A stretch of DNA of 64,000 nucleotides from [Clostridium] clostridioforme AGR2157 (GTDB lineage Bacteria; Bacillota; Clostridia; Lachnospirales; Lachnospiraceae): positions 58,327-122,326 of the forward strand of contig NZ_AUJR01000009.1 in the NCBI RefSeq assembly GCF_000424325.1, in the 5' to 3' direction. The notes beneath the pieces were generated by a model. It had not been told where the DNA came from. It made no database searches and saw only the letters and a list, made by a program, of their open reading frames with translations. This document shows positions 36,739 through 46,020 of the stretch, piece by piece. The stretch's first letter is position 1; each line of letters begins with the position of its first letter. The position numbers were made by a program, and so were the translations under genes.

Positions 36739-38391
36739 ATGGCACTGGTTAAGATACACGGCATCACAAAGGAATACCCGGAGGGCACCACATGGGCGGA
36801 GGTGGCCCGGGAGCACCAGAAGGAGTATGAATACGACATCCTGCTGGTACGGGTAAACGGAAAGCTACGGGAGCTGCATAAACAGGTGAAGGACTGCGAG
36901 CTGTCCTTTGTCACCGCAAAGGATAAGCCGGGAATGTCCGCCTATCAGAGAAGCGCGTCCCTTATGATGCTGAAGGCATTCTACAGCGTGGCGGGAGCCG
37001 GCAATGTGGAAAAGCTGATGATTGATTTTTCCATCGGCAGGGGATTCTTTGTGGAGGCCAGGGGAAACTTTGTCCTGGACCAGGAATTCCTGGACGCGGT
37101 AAAGGCTAAGATGAGGGAGTACGTGGAGCGGAAGATTCCCATTATGAAGCGCAGCGTATCCACGGACGATGCCATCGAGCTCTTTGAGAAGCTGGGGATG
37201 TATGACAAGGCCAGGCTGTTCCGGTACCGCATGGTATCCAGGGTCAATATCTACAGCATTGACGGGTTTGAGGACTACTATTACGGGTACATGGTGCAGA
37301 ATACAGGCTACATCAGGCATTTTGACCTGATTCCTTACCACTACGGGTTTGTGATGGTGATGCCTGACAGGAATACGCCGGACGTCCTCCACAAGTTCAC
37401 GCCCAGCGATAAGCTGTTCGCCACCCTGTCTGAATCCACGGAGTGGGGCAGGCTGATGGACCTGGAGACCGTAGGCGCCCTGAATGACAGGATTGCAAAG
37501 GGGGACATGTCCCACCTTATTTTGATACAGGAGGCCCTTCAGGAGAAGAAGATTGCAGAGATTGCAGCGCAGATAGCAGCCAGGAAGAACGCCCGCTTTG
37601 TCATGATTGCGGGTCCGTCCTCATCCGGCAAGACCACATTTTCCCATCGTCTGTCAGTCCAGCTGGAGGCCATTGGCTTAAAGCCCCATCCCATTGCTGT
37701 GGACAATTATTTTGTAAACCGTGTGGACAGCCCCAGGGATGAACACGGCAATTACAATTATGAGATTCTGGAATGTCTGGATGTGGAGCTGTTTAACCGG
37801 GACATGACAGGCCTCCTGGAGGGAAAGCGGGTGGAGCTTCCCTACTATAACTTTAAAAAGGGAATCAGGGAGTACAAGGGGAATTTCCTCCAGCTGGGGG
37901 AGGGGGACATCCTGGTCATAGAGGGAATCCACTGCCTGAACGACAGGCTTTCCTATACCCTTCCGGCTGACAGTAAATTTAAAATTTACATCAGCGCCCT
38001 GACACAGCTCAATATCGACGAGCATAACCGCATTCCCACCACGGACGGACGGCTCCTGAGAAGAATGGTGCGGGATGCCAGGACAAGAGGTTCCTCGGCC
38101 CAGGAGACCATCCGTATGTGGCCTTCTGTGCGCAGGGGCGAGGAGGAGAACATCTTTCCCTTCCAGGAGGAGGCGGACGCCATGTTCAATTCCGCCCTGG
38201 TCTATGAGCTGGCAGTGCTGAAACAGTACGCCCAGCCCCTGCTCTTTGCCATTCCAAAGGACAGCGAGGAGTGGCTGGAGGCCAAACGGCTCCTTAAGTT
38301 TCTGGACTACTTTATCGGCGTCAGCAGCGAGGATATTCCCAAGAATTCCATCCTCAGGGAGTTCATCGGCGGGAGCTGCCTGAACGTGTGA
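36739..38391 (+). CDS. TGS-domain nucleoside (uridine-type) kinase fusion
   Basis: A 550-residue two-part protein. The N-terminal third resembles the threonyl-tRNA synthetase TGS and second additional domains (AYQRSASLMMLKAF, IDFSIGRGFFVEA). The C-terminal half is a uridine-kinase/phosphoribulokinase fold: P-loop in GPSSSGKTTFSHRLS, AVDNYFVNR, and VIEGIHCLNDRLSY with the Asp/Glu positions. It phosphorylates a nucleoside by family knowledge; the substrate is uncertain. Start ATG 36739 follows AAGGAGGT with a 7-base gap; an upstream ATG lacks spacing. It closes the dgt-to-kinase run and is ended by a strong terminator. Confidence 0.85.
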   Translation: MALVKIHGITKEYPEGTTWAEVAREHQKEYEYDILLVRVNGKLRELHKQVKDCELSFVTAKDKPGMSAYQRSASLMMLKAFYSVAGAGNVEKLMIDFSIGRGFFVEARGNFVLDQEFLDAVKAKMREYVERKIPIMKRSVSTDDAIELFEKLGMYDKARLFRYRMVSRVNIYSIDGFEDYYYGYMVQNTGYIRHFDLIPYHYGFVMVMPDRNTPDVLHKFTPSDKLFATLSESTEWGRLMDLETVGALNDRIAKGDMSHLILIQEALQEKKIAEIAAQIAARKNARFVMIAGPSSSGKTTFSHRLSVQLEAIGLKPHPIAVDNYFVNRVDSPRDEHGNYNYEILECLDVELFNRDMTGLLEGKRVELPYYNFKKGIREYKGNFLQLGEGDILVIEGIHCLNDRLSYTLPADSKFKIYISALTQLNIDEHNRIPTTDGRLLRRMVRDARTRGSSAQETIRMWPSVRRGEEENIFPFQEEADAMFNSALVYELAVLKQYAQPLLFAIPKDSEEWLEAKRLLKFLDYFIGVSSEDIPKNSILREFIGGSCLNV

Positions 38392-38420
38392 TGTCCACAG
38401 AGGGGCACAGAGATGAGACA

Positions 38421-38462
38421 GACCGTTTCCTTACAATCACGGTACAGGAAACGGTCTTTTTT
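38421..38462 (+). terminator. Terminator after the kinase fusion gene
   Basis: An 11-bp perfect stem (GACCGTTTCCT with AGGAAACGGTC) with a 14-base loop, followed by T6. Confidence 0.93.
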
Positions 38463-38513
38463 GCGTATTTTCTGCGAGGGAAAGATTTTAAAAGAAAAAG
38501 GAATGAGAGTGAA

Positions 38514-38543
38514 TGTACAAAATACCTGCCCGAAAGATATAAT
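38514..38543 (+). promoter_or_regulatory. Probable promoter of the TRAP operon
   Basis: TGTACA (38514-38519, a weak -35) and TATAAT (38538-38543) are 18 bases apart, about 74 bases before dctP. Confidence 0.5.
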
Positions 38544-38616
38544 AAGGGCATCAAAGACGAGGAAACACCAATCCGGCGGCTGTGCCGCGCGGAATAAGAA
38601 TTTAGGAGGGGAAGAA

Positions 38617-39645
38617 ATGAAGAAGGTACTGGCATTACTGGTAAGCTGCACATTGGCCTTATCCCTGGCAGGCTGCGGCAGCCAGACGGACAGCGGTCAG
38701 ACAGCAGAGGGAAGCGGCAAGAAAGTCCGTATCATGATTGGCTATGAGAACAACCCAGGGGAACCCATTGACCTGGCCTGCCATGAGTGGAAGAGACTGG
38801 TGGAGGAGCAAAGCGGAGGTACCATGAGGGTTGACCTGTATCCTTCCAGTCAGCTGGGAAGCAAGGACAATATCATCGACCAGGCTGTGAACGGGGACTG
38901 CGTGGTCACCCTGGCCAACGGCCCCTTTTTCCAGGACAGGGGAATCCAGGACTTTGGCGTTCTCTTTGCCCCATATCTGTTTGAGGGATGGGAGGATCTG
39001 GAGAAGGTGGTGGACAGTGAATGGTTTGACGGCAAGGCAGAGGAACTGGAACAGAATGTGGGATTGAAGATATTGACCACATGGAGATACGGAATCCGCC
39101 ATACCATTACAAAAAAACCGGTGAATGCGGTCAGCGATTTAAAGGGCAGGAAAATCCGTGTTCCCAACCAGACCATACTGATTAAAGTGTTTGAGTCCCT
39201 GGGAGCAACACCCACGCCTATGGCTATGAGCGATATCTACACGGCCCTGCAGCAGGGAACCATAGACGGGGCCGAGAACCCCCTTCCGGTTATTTTAAAC
39301 GGCGCATACCAGGAGGTGGCCAAAAACCTGGTGCTGGATGCCCATACATATGACATGACCTGCTGGATTATGGGAGCGGATTACTTCCATACACTGACAG
39401 AGCAGCAGCAGAATATTCTGATGGAGTGCGGAGACCAGGCCGGCGTATTCAACAGCCAGCAGCTGGAAAAGGCGGATGAGGAAGCGCTGGAAGCTTTAAA
39501 GGAAGCTGGCGTAACAGTAAGCGAACTGACGCCGGAGGATTTCAAGGCAGCAGGCCAGGCATTTTACGAGGATCCGCAGATTAAGGCCATGTGGTCCGAG
39601 GGACTTATTGAAGAGATGAAGGCCATCATCGGCAGGCAGGATTAA
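38617..39645 (+). CDS. dctP: TRAP transporter substrate-binding protein DctP
   Basis: A 342-residue extracytoplasmic receptor. It is a lipoprotein: SLAGCG forms the lipobox at residues 19-24 after a hydrophobic signal. The DctP family block is VPNQTILIKVFESLGATPTP followed by IYTALQQGTIDGAENPLPVI; the Arg before it (GRKIRVP) is the usual carboxylate contact. TRAP systems carry organic acids, including C4-dicarboxylates, sialic acid and hexuronates. The hexuronate cluster 6 kb downstream makes a sugar acid plausible, but this is an inference. The start follows AGGAGGG. Confidence 0.92.
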   Translation: MKKVLALLVSCTLALSLAGCGSQTDSGQTAEGSGKKVRIMIGYENNPGEPIDLACHEWKRLVEEQSGGTMRVDLYPSSQLGSKDNIIDQAVNGDCVVTLANGPFFQDRGIQDFGVLFAPYLFEGWEDLEKVVDSEWFDGKAEELEQNVGLKILTTWRYGIRHTITKKPVNAVSDLKGRKIRVPNQTILIKVFESLGATPTPMAMSDIYTALQQGTIDGAENPLPVILNGAYQEVAKNLVLDAHTYDMTCWIMGADYFHTLTEQQQNILMECGDQAGVFNSQQLEKADEEALEALKEAGVTVSELTPEDFKAAGQAFYEDPQIKAMWSEGLIEEMKAIIGRQD

Positions 39646-39671
39646 GTGTACCGGGAAAGGGGTAAATATTT

Positions 39672-40163
39672 ATGAAATCAGATAACAAGATTGGGAATCT
39701 GCTCCGCAACGCAGATGTGCTGGCAGCCTGTGGGGCACTGGTACTTCTGGTGGGAGTTACGTTCTTTGGGGTCATCATGCGCTATTGCCTGGGAGACCCA
39801 TTTGTGTGGCAGGAGGAAGTGCAGCTGGCCCTTATCATATGGGTGGTATTTCTGGGGGGCAGGTATGCATTTGTATGCGGGAACCATGCGGCTATCGACG
39901 TGATTGTTGAAATGTTCCCGGAAAAGCTTCAGAAAATACTGAGCGTGATTATTGCAGCGGCAGCAGTCATCATCCTCTGTTATGTGGGCTATCAGGGTGT
40001 CCGGTATATCATGCAGATGGTGCGCTATAACCGTGTGACAAACATCCTTAAGATTCCCTACAGCCTTATCTACGCGCCGCTGCCCATAGGATGCCTTACC
40101 ATGGCAGTGCAGGTGTGTCTGAATACATACAGGGATTTAACAGGAAAAGGGGAGGAGGTGTAA
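39672..40163 (+). CDS. dctQ: TRAP transporter small permease DctQ
   Basis: A 163-residue membrane protein with four hydrophobic segments, at about residues 15-38, 48-65, 85-108 and 128-150. The family mark FVWQEEVQLALIIWVVFLGG in segments 1-2 is clear. It forms the integral membrane core with DctM. The start follows GGGAAAGG; dctM follows after only three bases, so translation is linked. Confidence 0.92.
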   Translation: MKSDNKIGNLLRNADVLAACGALVLLVGVTFFGVIMRYCLGDPFVWQEEVQLALIIWVVFLGGRYAFVCGNHAAIDVIVEMFPEKLQKILSVIIAAAAVIILCYVGYQGVRYIMQMVRYNRVTNILKIPYSLIYAPLPIGCLTMAVQVCLNTYRDLTGKGEEV

Positions 40164-40166
40164 ATA

Positions 40167-41456
40167 ATGGAAACAAGTATTATTTTGATATCGACTGTAG
40201 TGCTTCTGGTGCTGCTGTTCCTGAAGGTTCCGGTGTTCATCTCCATTCTTTCCGGTTCCATGGCATATTTTTACCTGACAGGAGGTCCCTTCACAAAGAT
40301 ATTGGGCCAGAGAGTTCTGTCAGGCGTAGAGAGCATACCCCTTCTGGCTATTCCGTTTTTCATCTGTGCGGGCGTGTTTATGAATTATTCCGGCGTAACC
40401 AAGCGCGTCATGGGATTCTGTAATGTGATGACCGGGCGCATGACCGGCGGCCTGGCCCAGGTAAATGTACTTTTGTCCACTCTGATGGGCGGTCTGTCGG
40501 GAAGCAATCTGGCAGACGCTGCCATGGAGGCAAAGATGCTGGTGCCGGAAATGGAGCGCCACGGCTATTCCAAGCAGTTTTCTACTGTGGTCACAGCCAT
40601 GTCATCCATGATTACACCCTTGATACCCCCGGGGATTGCCATGATTCTCTATGGCTCCATTGCCAATATTTCCATCGGAAAGCTGTTCATAGCAGGTATC
40701 GGTCCGGGCGTGCTTCTGTGTGTTGCCATGATGATACTGGTGCACTTTATCTCCAAAAAAAGGGGATATAAGCCCATGCGCACAGAGCGTCTGACCATGA
40801 AACAGGCAGCTCCTGAGATTGCCAGCGCCTTCCTCCCTCTGTGCCTTCCCGTCATCATCATCGGCGGTATCCGTTTGGGAATCTTTACCCCGACGGAGGC
40901 AGGGGCGGTTGCGATTGTCTACTCCCTGGTGCTGGGCGTGGTGTATAAGGAATTGAAGCTTAAGGATATCGGTACCGGTCTTAAGGAGACCGTGGCTACC
41001 ACGGCGTCCATTATGCTGATTGTGGGCGGCGCCTCTGCCTTTGCCTGGATACTGACCAGGGAGCAGATTCCCCAGCAGTTTACGGAGCTGGTGCTGGGAA
41101 CCATCCACAATAAATATCTGTTCCTCTTTGTCATCATCCTGTTCCTCATCGTGGTGGGCATGTTTATTGAGGGAAACGCAGCCCTTATCGTTCTGGTTCC
41201 CCTTCTGGCACCGGTGGCTGAGGCTTACGGCATCGACCCCATCCATTTTGCCATGGTCTATATATTCACAATGGCCTGCGGCGGCGTGACGCCTCCCATG
41301 GGAGCGCTGATATTTGTCACCTGCGGCATCACCAGGTGTAAGATAAAGGAGTTCATCAAGGAATCCATTCCGTTCTATGTCATGCTGTTTATCTGCATGC
41401 TGCTGATGGCCTATGTGCCGGTGTTCTCCACCGGACTGGTGAATCTGTTCTATTAA
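40167..41456 (+). CDS. dctM: TRAP transporter large permease DctM
   Basis: A 429-residue membrane protein with about 12 segments, the DctM/SiaM type. The hallmark regions are GGLSGSNLADAAMEAKMLVP, MITPLIPPGIAMILYGSIAN and a C-terminal ACGGVTPPMGALIFVTCG. It moves substrate using a Na+ gradient after delivery by DctP. It is the third gene of the DctP-Q-M operon; GGAGGTG precedes the ATG. A hairpin follows the stop. Confidence 0.94.
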   Translation: METSIILISTVVLLVLLFLKVPVFISILSGSMAYFYLTGGPFTKILGQRVLSGVESIPLLAIPFFICAGVFMNYSGVTKRVMGFCNVMTGRMTGGLAQVNVLLSTLMGGLSGSNLADAAMEAKMLVPEMERHGYSKQFSTVVTAMSSMITPLIPPGIAMILYGSIANISIGKLFIAGIGPGVLLCVAMMILVHFISKKRGYKPMRTERLTMKQAAPEIASAFLPLCLPVIIIGGIRLGIFTPTEAGAVAIVYSLVLGVVYKELKLKDIGTGLKETVATTASIMLIVGGASAFAWILTREQIPQQFTELVLGTIHNKYLFLFVIILFLIVVGMFIEGNAALIVLVPLLAPVAEAYGIDPIHFAMVYIFTMACGGVTPPMGALIFVTCGITRCKIKEFIKESIPFYVMLFICMLLMAYVPVFSTGLVNLFY

Positions 41457-41478
41457 AAGCAGGAGAATATGTGCAGGG

Positions 41479-41518
41479 AAGGCTGCCGGAGGGTTTATTC
41501 CCCGGCAGCCTTGGGTTT
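41479..41518 (+). terminator. Hairpin after the TRAP operon
   Basis: An 11-bp perfect stem (AAGGCTGCCGG with CCGGCAGCCTT), 12-base loop. The T-run is broken by GGG, so it could allow some read-through to the sensor genes. Confidence 0.7.
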
Positions 41519-41585
41519 TCTCAGCTCCTGTTCGCCGCTCAGTTTGCCGCTTATATCATCTTCTCTGTCTATTCGCACGCTTTTC

Positions 41586-41594
41586 TGGTATAAT
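41586..41594 (+). promoter_or_regulatory. Extended -10 promoter of the sensor cassette
   Basis: TGGTATAAT, an extended -10 (TGn plus TATAAT), 30 bases before the sensor gene start. No good -35 box is seen. Confidence 0.45.
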
Positions 41595-41624
41595 AGGATT
41601 CAAATGAGACAGGGGCATTGATAT

Positions 41625-42617
41625 ATGAGAAAGAAAATCATTGCGGCATGCCTTGCAGTGATGCTTGCATGCCTTTTATGGATGGTAAAGGACAGATGGT
41701 CCCTTCCGGCGGCACAGGAGTCAGAGCATGAGGGACTGAGGGTGGGATTATCCCAGGCGGAACCTCTGACGCCCTGGAAAACAGCTCAGATTAAGAGCTT
41801 TAAGGAGGCAGCCAGGAGGAGAGGGGCGCAGTTGATTTACCATGCGCCGGAGGAAGAGAGTCTGGAGTGGCAGATTGAGGATATATACAGACTTCTGGAT
41901 TCGGATATTGATTATCTTATCCTGATTCCCAGCGCCAGAGACGGATATGACCAGGTACTTTTGGAGGCCAGGCAGAGGGGAGTGCCGGTGATACTGGCAG
42001 AACAGGATGTGGAGATGGAGCCGGAGTATGACCGGGAAGATTACATACTGGGCTATGTTGCCTCGGACTATTATGCGGAGGGAGAACTGTGTGCGGACAT
42101 ACTGGCCCGTCATTTCGGTATTGAGCCCTGCCATACCATGGTGATTCAGGGGGAAAAGTCCTCGGCCATGGATTGGGAGCGGTACATGGGATTCATGCAC
42201 GGCGTAAGGGAGCACTCCAACCTATATGTTTCCAAGCGTGTGGAGAGCAGCGGAAACCGGCTTACGGCCCAGAAGGTGACAGAGTCCGTGATTGCGGACC
42301 AGGACATTGATTTTAACGCGGTATTTGCCCAGAGCGATGAGGACGGGCTGGGGGTTCTCCAGGCCCTTAAGCTGGCGGGGATGGAACCAGGCAAGGATGT
42401 GGTCATTGTGTCCATAGGCGGCATACAGGATGTGTTTAAGGCCATCATTGCCCGGGAGTATCTGGCCACGGTAAAGAGCAGTCCGGAATACGGAGATGTG
42501 GTATTTGATATCATAAACAGGCACCAGAGGGGTGAAAACCCAAACCGGCAGACCATGGTGAAGCACCGGGAATATACCATGGATAACGCGGAGGAATTGT
42601 TTGAGGATGCATATTAA
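41625..42617 (+). CDS. Periplasmic-binding-protein-like sugar sensor (RbsB/LacI type), membrane-anchored
   Basis: A 330-residue protein of the type I periplasmic-binding fold. Residues about 3-22 are a hydrophobic anchor without a clean lipobox. The fold is shown by LRVGLSQAEPLTPWKTAQIKSF, DYLILIPSARDGYDQVL, ARQRGVPVILAEQD and VIVSIGGIQDVFKAI. No ABC permease or ATPase is next to it; the next two genes are a histidine kinase and a response regulator. It most likely binds a sugar outside the cell and passes the signal to the kinase, as described for XylFII-LytS-YesN in clostridia. It overlaps the kinase start. Confidence 0.82.
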   Translation: MRKKIIAACLAVMLACLLWMVKDRWSLPAAQESEHEGLRVGLSQAEPLTPWKTAQIKSFKEAARRRGAQLIYHAPEEESLEWQIEDIYRLLDSDIDYLILIPSARDGYDQVLLEARQRGVPVILAEQDVEMEPEYDREDYILGYVASDYYAEGELCADILARHFGIEPCHTMVIQGEKSSAMDWERYMGFMHGVREHSNLYVSKRVESSGNRLTAQKVTESVIADQDIDFNAVFAQSDEDGLGVLQALKLAGMEPGKDVVIVSIGGIQDVFKAIIAREYLATVKSSPEYGDVVFDIINRHQRGENPNRQTMVKHREYTMDNAEELFEDAY

Positions 42618-44469
42618 GGAAACCATGAAGGCTTATCTGAATAAATGGACAGGCTTCAGGGCCTGCCGTAACCTGGGAGCACGTCTTATGTTAAAGGAGA
42701 AGATGATTCTTTCATTTGCTGCCGCATCAACCGGCATTGTCGTACTGACCGGCGCTCTCCACTATTATATGACCTCATCCAGAATCCTTAAGGAGGCGGA
42801 GGCCACCACGGTCCAGATGGTGGGCAATGCATGCCAGGATATCAATGAACTGTTCCACCAGACCTTTCAGGTCTGTTCTGCCATGAATGACAATATCAGC
42901 ATGCAGAAGCTTATAAGACGTCAGTTTAGCTCTATAAAGGAGATGTATTCCTATGACCTGGAGGGAAGTATGGAGATGATGGTGCTTCCTTCCTATAACC
43001 GGGACATCTTTGGCGTATATGTGCTGGGGGATAATGGGGGGCGCTATAAGAGCAATTCCTCATCCTTCCTGGTGTCGGATCCCAGGGACACGGACTGGTA
43101 CCGCATCATCCATGCCACGGGACAGACCCAGTGGTTTCCGCCCCACGAGAACTCCTATGTGGTCAGCACCCCCTACACCTCCTATGTGTCCATGGGAATC
43201 CCCTTTATTGATAAGGCCACGGGCCGGACCAAGGGGGTGGTCCTGGCGGACATCGATTCCGACAAGCTGTCAGACATTGCGGCCAGGGCGGTCAGCGGCG
43301 CAGGAGACGTCTTTCTGATGGATGAACGGAACCGAATCATGAATCTGACAGCAGGGGAAGGACCATGGAAGGACAGGGATGGGGTTGAGAAGGCGCGCCG
43401 CATGGTGGAGGAAAACTTAAGTGAAATACCGGAATACGGCGTCTCCCATGTACTGAAGGACAAAGGACAGCTGGTGGTCTACCAGACCTTAAATCAGACG
43501 GACTGGAAAATCGTGGGCGTCATACCCAAGGCATCCATTACCCGGTCCGTGGAGTATATCAAGGTGCTCATGATTATGCTCCTGGCGCTGGCTGTGGTCA
43601 TATCCATGATACTGTCCGAATTAGTGGCTGATTCCGTTACCAGGCCCTTGTTCACACTGGTAAAGGCAATGGAACAGGTGTGTGCCGGCAATCTGGAAAC
43701 ATCGGTTAAAACGGAGCGCAGGGATGAAATCGGGGTGCTGTATGATTCCTTCAACCATATGACAGGAGAGATGAGGAACCTGATTGACACCATATACCGG
43801 GAACAGGAGAAGCTTCGGAGAGAGGAGTTAAAAGCCCTGCAGGCCCAGATTAATCCACATTTCCTGTACAATACCCTGGACTCCATAATCTGGTCTCTGA
43901 GGATGAGGCAGGTGGAGGAGAGCATTGAGATGCTGACAGCCCTGACAGATTTTTTCAAGATAAGTCTCAGCAAGGGACGGGATATCATTACCATAGAGGA
44001 AGAGGTAAAGCACATAAAAAGCTATCTGAGCATCCAGCACCGCCGTTATCAGGAGAAATTTGACTATGACATCCATGTGGATCCGTCCATTTTGTCATGC
44101 AGGACGCCCAAACTCATATTGCAGCCAGTAGTGGAAAACGCCATCTATCATGGAATCAAGCCCATAGAGGAGAAGGGGTATATTTACATCCATATCTTTC
44201 CCAGGGAAGGGGATGTCATCCTGCAGGTGCAGGATACAGGCATGGGGATGGATGAGGACACATGCAGGCGCCTGAACCGGGAACTGGATACCATATCCTC
44301 GGACCAGCAGGGCACTGGGTATGGGGTACGCAATGTGAACGACAAGATTAAGATTGTATATGGCAGGAGGTATGGGGTGACCATAGAGTCCGCCAAGGGA
44401 GAGGGAACTGTGGTGACCCTGCGGATTGGAAAAAAGGGGGAGACATCCGATGAGAGCGATTATCTGTGA
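42607..44469 (+). CDS. Sensor histidine kinase (YesM/LytS-like, HAMP + His_kinase)
   Basis: A 620-residue membrane kinase with TM1 at about residues 30-52, a large extracellular Cache-like domain to about residue 310, TM2 (VLMIMLLALAVVISMILSEL), a HAMP stretch, the YesM-type phosphoacceptor block LKALQAQINPHFLYNTLDSI (His), and the ATPase domain (NAIYHGIKPIEEKG, DTGMGMD, GTGYGVRNVNDKI). Start ATG 42607 follows GGAGGAA by 10 bases and overlaps the sensor gene by 11 bases. A downstream ATG at 42625 is less well spaced. Signals go to the AraC regulator that overlaps it. Confidence 0.9.
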   Translation: MHIKETMKAYLNKWTGFRACRNLGARLMLKEKMILSFAAASTGIVVLTGALHYYMTSSRILKEAEATTVQMVGNACQDINELFHQTFQVCSAMNDNISMQKLIRRQFSSIKEMYSYDLEGSMEMMVLPSYNRDIFGVYVLGDNGGRYKSNSSSFLVSDPRDTDWYRIIHATGQTQWFPPHENSYVVSTPYTSYVSMGIPFIDKATGRTKGVVLADIDSDKLSDIAARAVSGAGDVFLMDERNRIMNLTAGEGPWKDRDGVEKARRMVEENLSEIPEYGVSHVLKDKGQLVVYQTLNQTDWKIVGVIPKASITRSVEYIKVLMIMLLALAVVISMILSELVADSVTRPLFTLVKAMEQVCAGNLETSVKTERRDEIGVLYDSFNHMTGEMRNLIDTIYREQEKLRREELKALQAQINPHFLYNTLDSIIWSLRMRQVEESIEMLTALTDFFKISLSKGRDIITIEEEVKHIKSYLSIQHRRYQEKFDYDIHVDPSILSCRTPKLILQPVVENAIYHGIKPIEEKGYIYIHIFPREGDVILQVQDTGMGMDEDTCRRLNRELDTISSDQQGTGYGVRNVNDKIKIVYGRRYGVTIESAKGEGTVVTLRIGKKGETSDESDYL

Positions 44470-45946
44470 TGACGATGAAATTATTTTAAGGGGGCTGCGC
44501 AGCGTCATTGACTGGGCATCCCTGGGCATAGAACTGGTGGGAACAGCGGGAAATGGAAAGGAAGGTCTGGCGCTCTTAAAGGAACAGAAACCGGAACTTC
44601 TCATGACAGACATACGTATGCCTCATGTAGACGGACTGCAGCTCATAGAGGAGGGGAAGAAACAGAATCCGGAACTCATGGCCATTGTGTTCAGCGGTTA
44701 TGATGATTTTGAATATGCCAGAAGGGCTCTTAAACTGGGAGTTCAGGACTATCTCACCAAACCCATTAACATGGATGAGCTGACCCATCTGGCTTCGGAC
44801 TGCGTCAAGCGGTTCGACGAGGCCAGAAAAGACTCCTTTGAGGACAGGGAGGATTTGCTGCGTAAGCTTCTGATGTACGAGGTAAGTGACAGCGGCCCAT
44901 TAAAGGAGATGGAGCATGACCACTGTATGGTCCTTATCTTTGAATCCCCGGACAGCGGCCGGCTCATGGCAGCGGCAGCCGGCCATATGAGGGAGCAGGG
45001 GGCCTATGTGTTGATGCAGAGGGAGAACCGCTGCGAGATTGCAGTCATTGCGCCTACCAGGATGACGGTGGAAATGCGGGCAAGTCTCTTTATAAGCCAT
45101 GCCAGGCAGTTGTTCTCAGAACAGGGGATGAGCCTGACCTGCGCACAGAGCAATGTGCAGTGGGGCATCCGGCTGCTGGACCAGTGTTACCAGGAGGCAC
45201 ATGAGGCCCTGAAATTAAAATACATCAGAGGCGACAACCAGAATCTGCGTTTTCAGGATATCAAAGGGGATGGAAAGGAAAGCGACCCGTCGCCCATACT
45301 GGACATCGACCTTATCACCCCGGTGAAATGCGGCAATGTCAAGCTTCTGGAAAAGCGCATGGGAGAGCTGGAGGCGCTGCTTGTGAAGGCCGGGATGGAT
45401 TCCTATATCTATATGCAGTTCATGGTCAGCAGCCTTTTAAGCACGGTCCTTAAGGAGCTGGGAGAAGCGGGAATATGTGCGGAGCTGGTGTTTGAGAATC
45501 CGGTGGAGGAATATAAGAAGCTGATTGGGTGCGAGACCATTGGAAAGGCCATTGGCGTGCTGGGAGAAAACCTGAAGCGTATCTGTGAGTATGCGGGAAG
45601 TCAGAAATCCGGCGCTTATTCCAGGCCGGTGGTGAAGGCCCTTGCCTATATGGAGGAAAACTACAGCAGTTCTGCCCTGTCCCTGGAGGAAACGGCCGCA
45701 GTTGCGGGCCTCAGCGGCGCCAGGTTCAGCACATCCTTTAAGAGCGAGACCGGGGTGGCCTTTACAGATTACCTTCTGAAGCTGCGCATGGAAAAGGCGA
45801 AGGAGCTGATGCGCAACCCCAACCGCAAGATTTATGAGATTGCCATGATGACCGGTTACAGCAACATTCCATACTTCAGTACTGCCTTTAAGAAATATAC
45901 AGGCTGTCCGCCGTCGGAATACAGGGAAAAGCGTCAGGGTTTGTAG
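44450..45946 (+). CDS. AraC-type response regulator (YesN-like)
   Basis: A 498-residue two-domain regulator. The receiver domain has ICDDDE (acidic pocket), LLMTDIRMPHVDG with the phosphoacceptor Asp and YLTKPINMDEL with Lys. A central region of about 250 residues follows. The C-terminal AraC/XylS helix-turn-helix pair is SSSALSLEETAAVAGLSGAR and IYEIAMMTGYSNIPYFSTAF. Start 44450 overlaps the kinase by 20 bases and is preceded by GGGGGAGA. Targets are unknown; the TRAP operon upstream is an obvious candidate. Confidence 0.92.
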   Translation: MRAIICDDDEIILRGLRSVIDWASLGIELVGTAGNGKEGLALLKEQKPELLMTDIRMPHVDGLQLIEEGKKQNPELMAIVFSGYDDFEYARRALKLGVQDYLTKPINMDELTHLASDCVKRFDEARKDSFEDREDLLRKLLMYEVSDSGPLKEMEHDHCMVLIFESPDSGRLMAAAAGHMREQGAYVLMQRENRCEIAVIAPTRMTVEMRASLFISHARQLFSEQGMSLTCAQSNVQWGIRLLDQCYQEAHEALKLKYIRGDNQNLRFQDIKGDGKESDPSPILDIDLITPVKCGNVKLLEKRMGELEALLVKAGMDSYIYMQFMVSSLLSTVLKELGEAGICAELVFENPVEEYKKLIGCETIGKAIGVLGENLKRICEYAGSQKSGAYSRPVVKALAYMEENYSSSALSLEETAAVAGLSGARFSTSFKSETGVAFTDYLLKLRMEKAKELMRNPNRKIYEIAMMTGYSNIPYFSTAFKKYTGCPPSEYREKRQGL

Positions 45947-45978
45947 TGCAGGGGTTGCAGGGAAAAGCGTCATGGTTT
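45922..45978 (+). repeat. Direct repeat across the regulator stop codon
   Basis: CAGGGAAAAGCGTCANGGTTT occurs at 45922-45942 and again at 45958-45978, 36 bases apart with one mismatch. The first copy ends at the stop codon. Confidence 0.75.
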
Positions 45979-45981
45979 CTC

Positions 45982-46010
45982 TGGACAAACCCGTGATTCT
46001 GTGATAGACT
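45982..46010 (+). promoter_or_regulatory. Promoter of RNase P RNA
   Basis: TGGACA (45982-45987), 17-base spacer, TAGACT (46005-46010). The start is predicted at about 46017, immediately before the RNA. Confidence 0.75.
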
Positions 46011-46020
46011 AATACACGTT

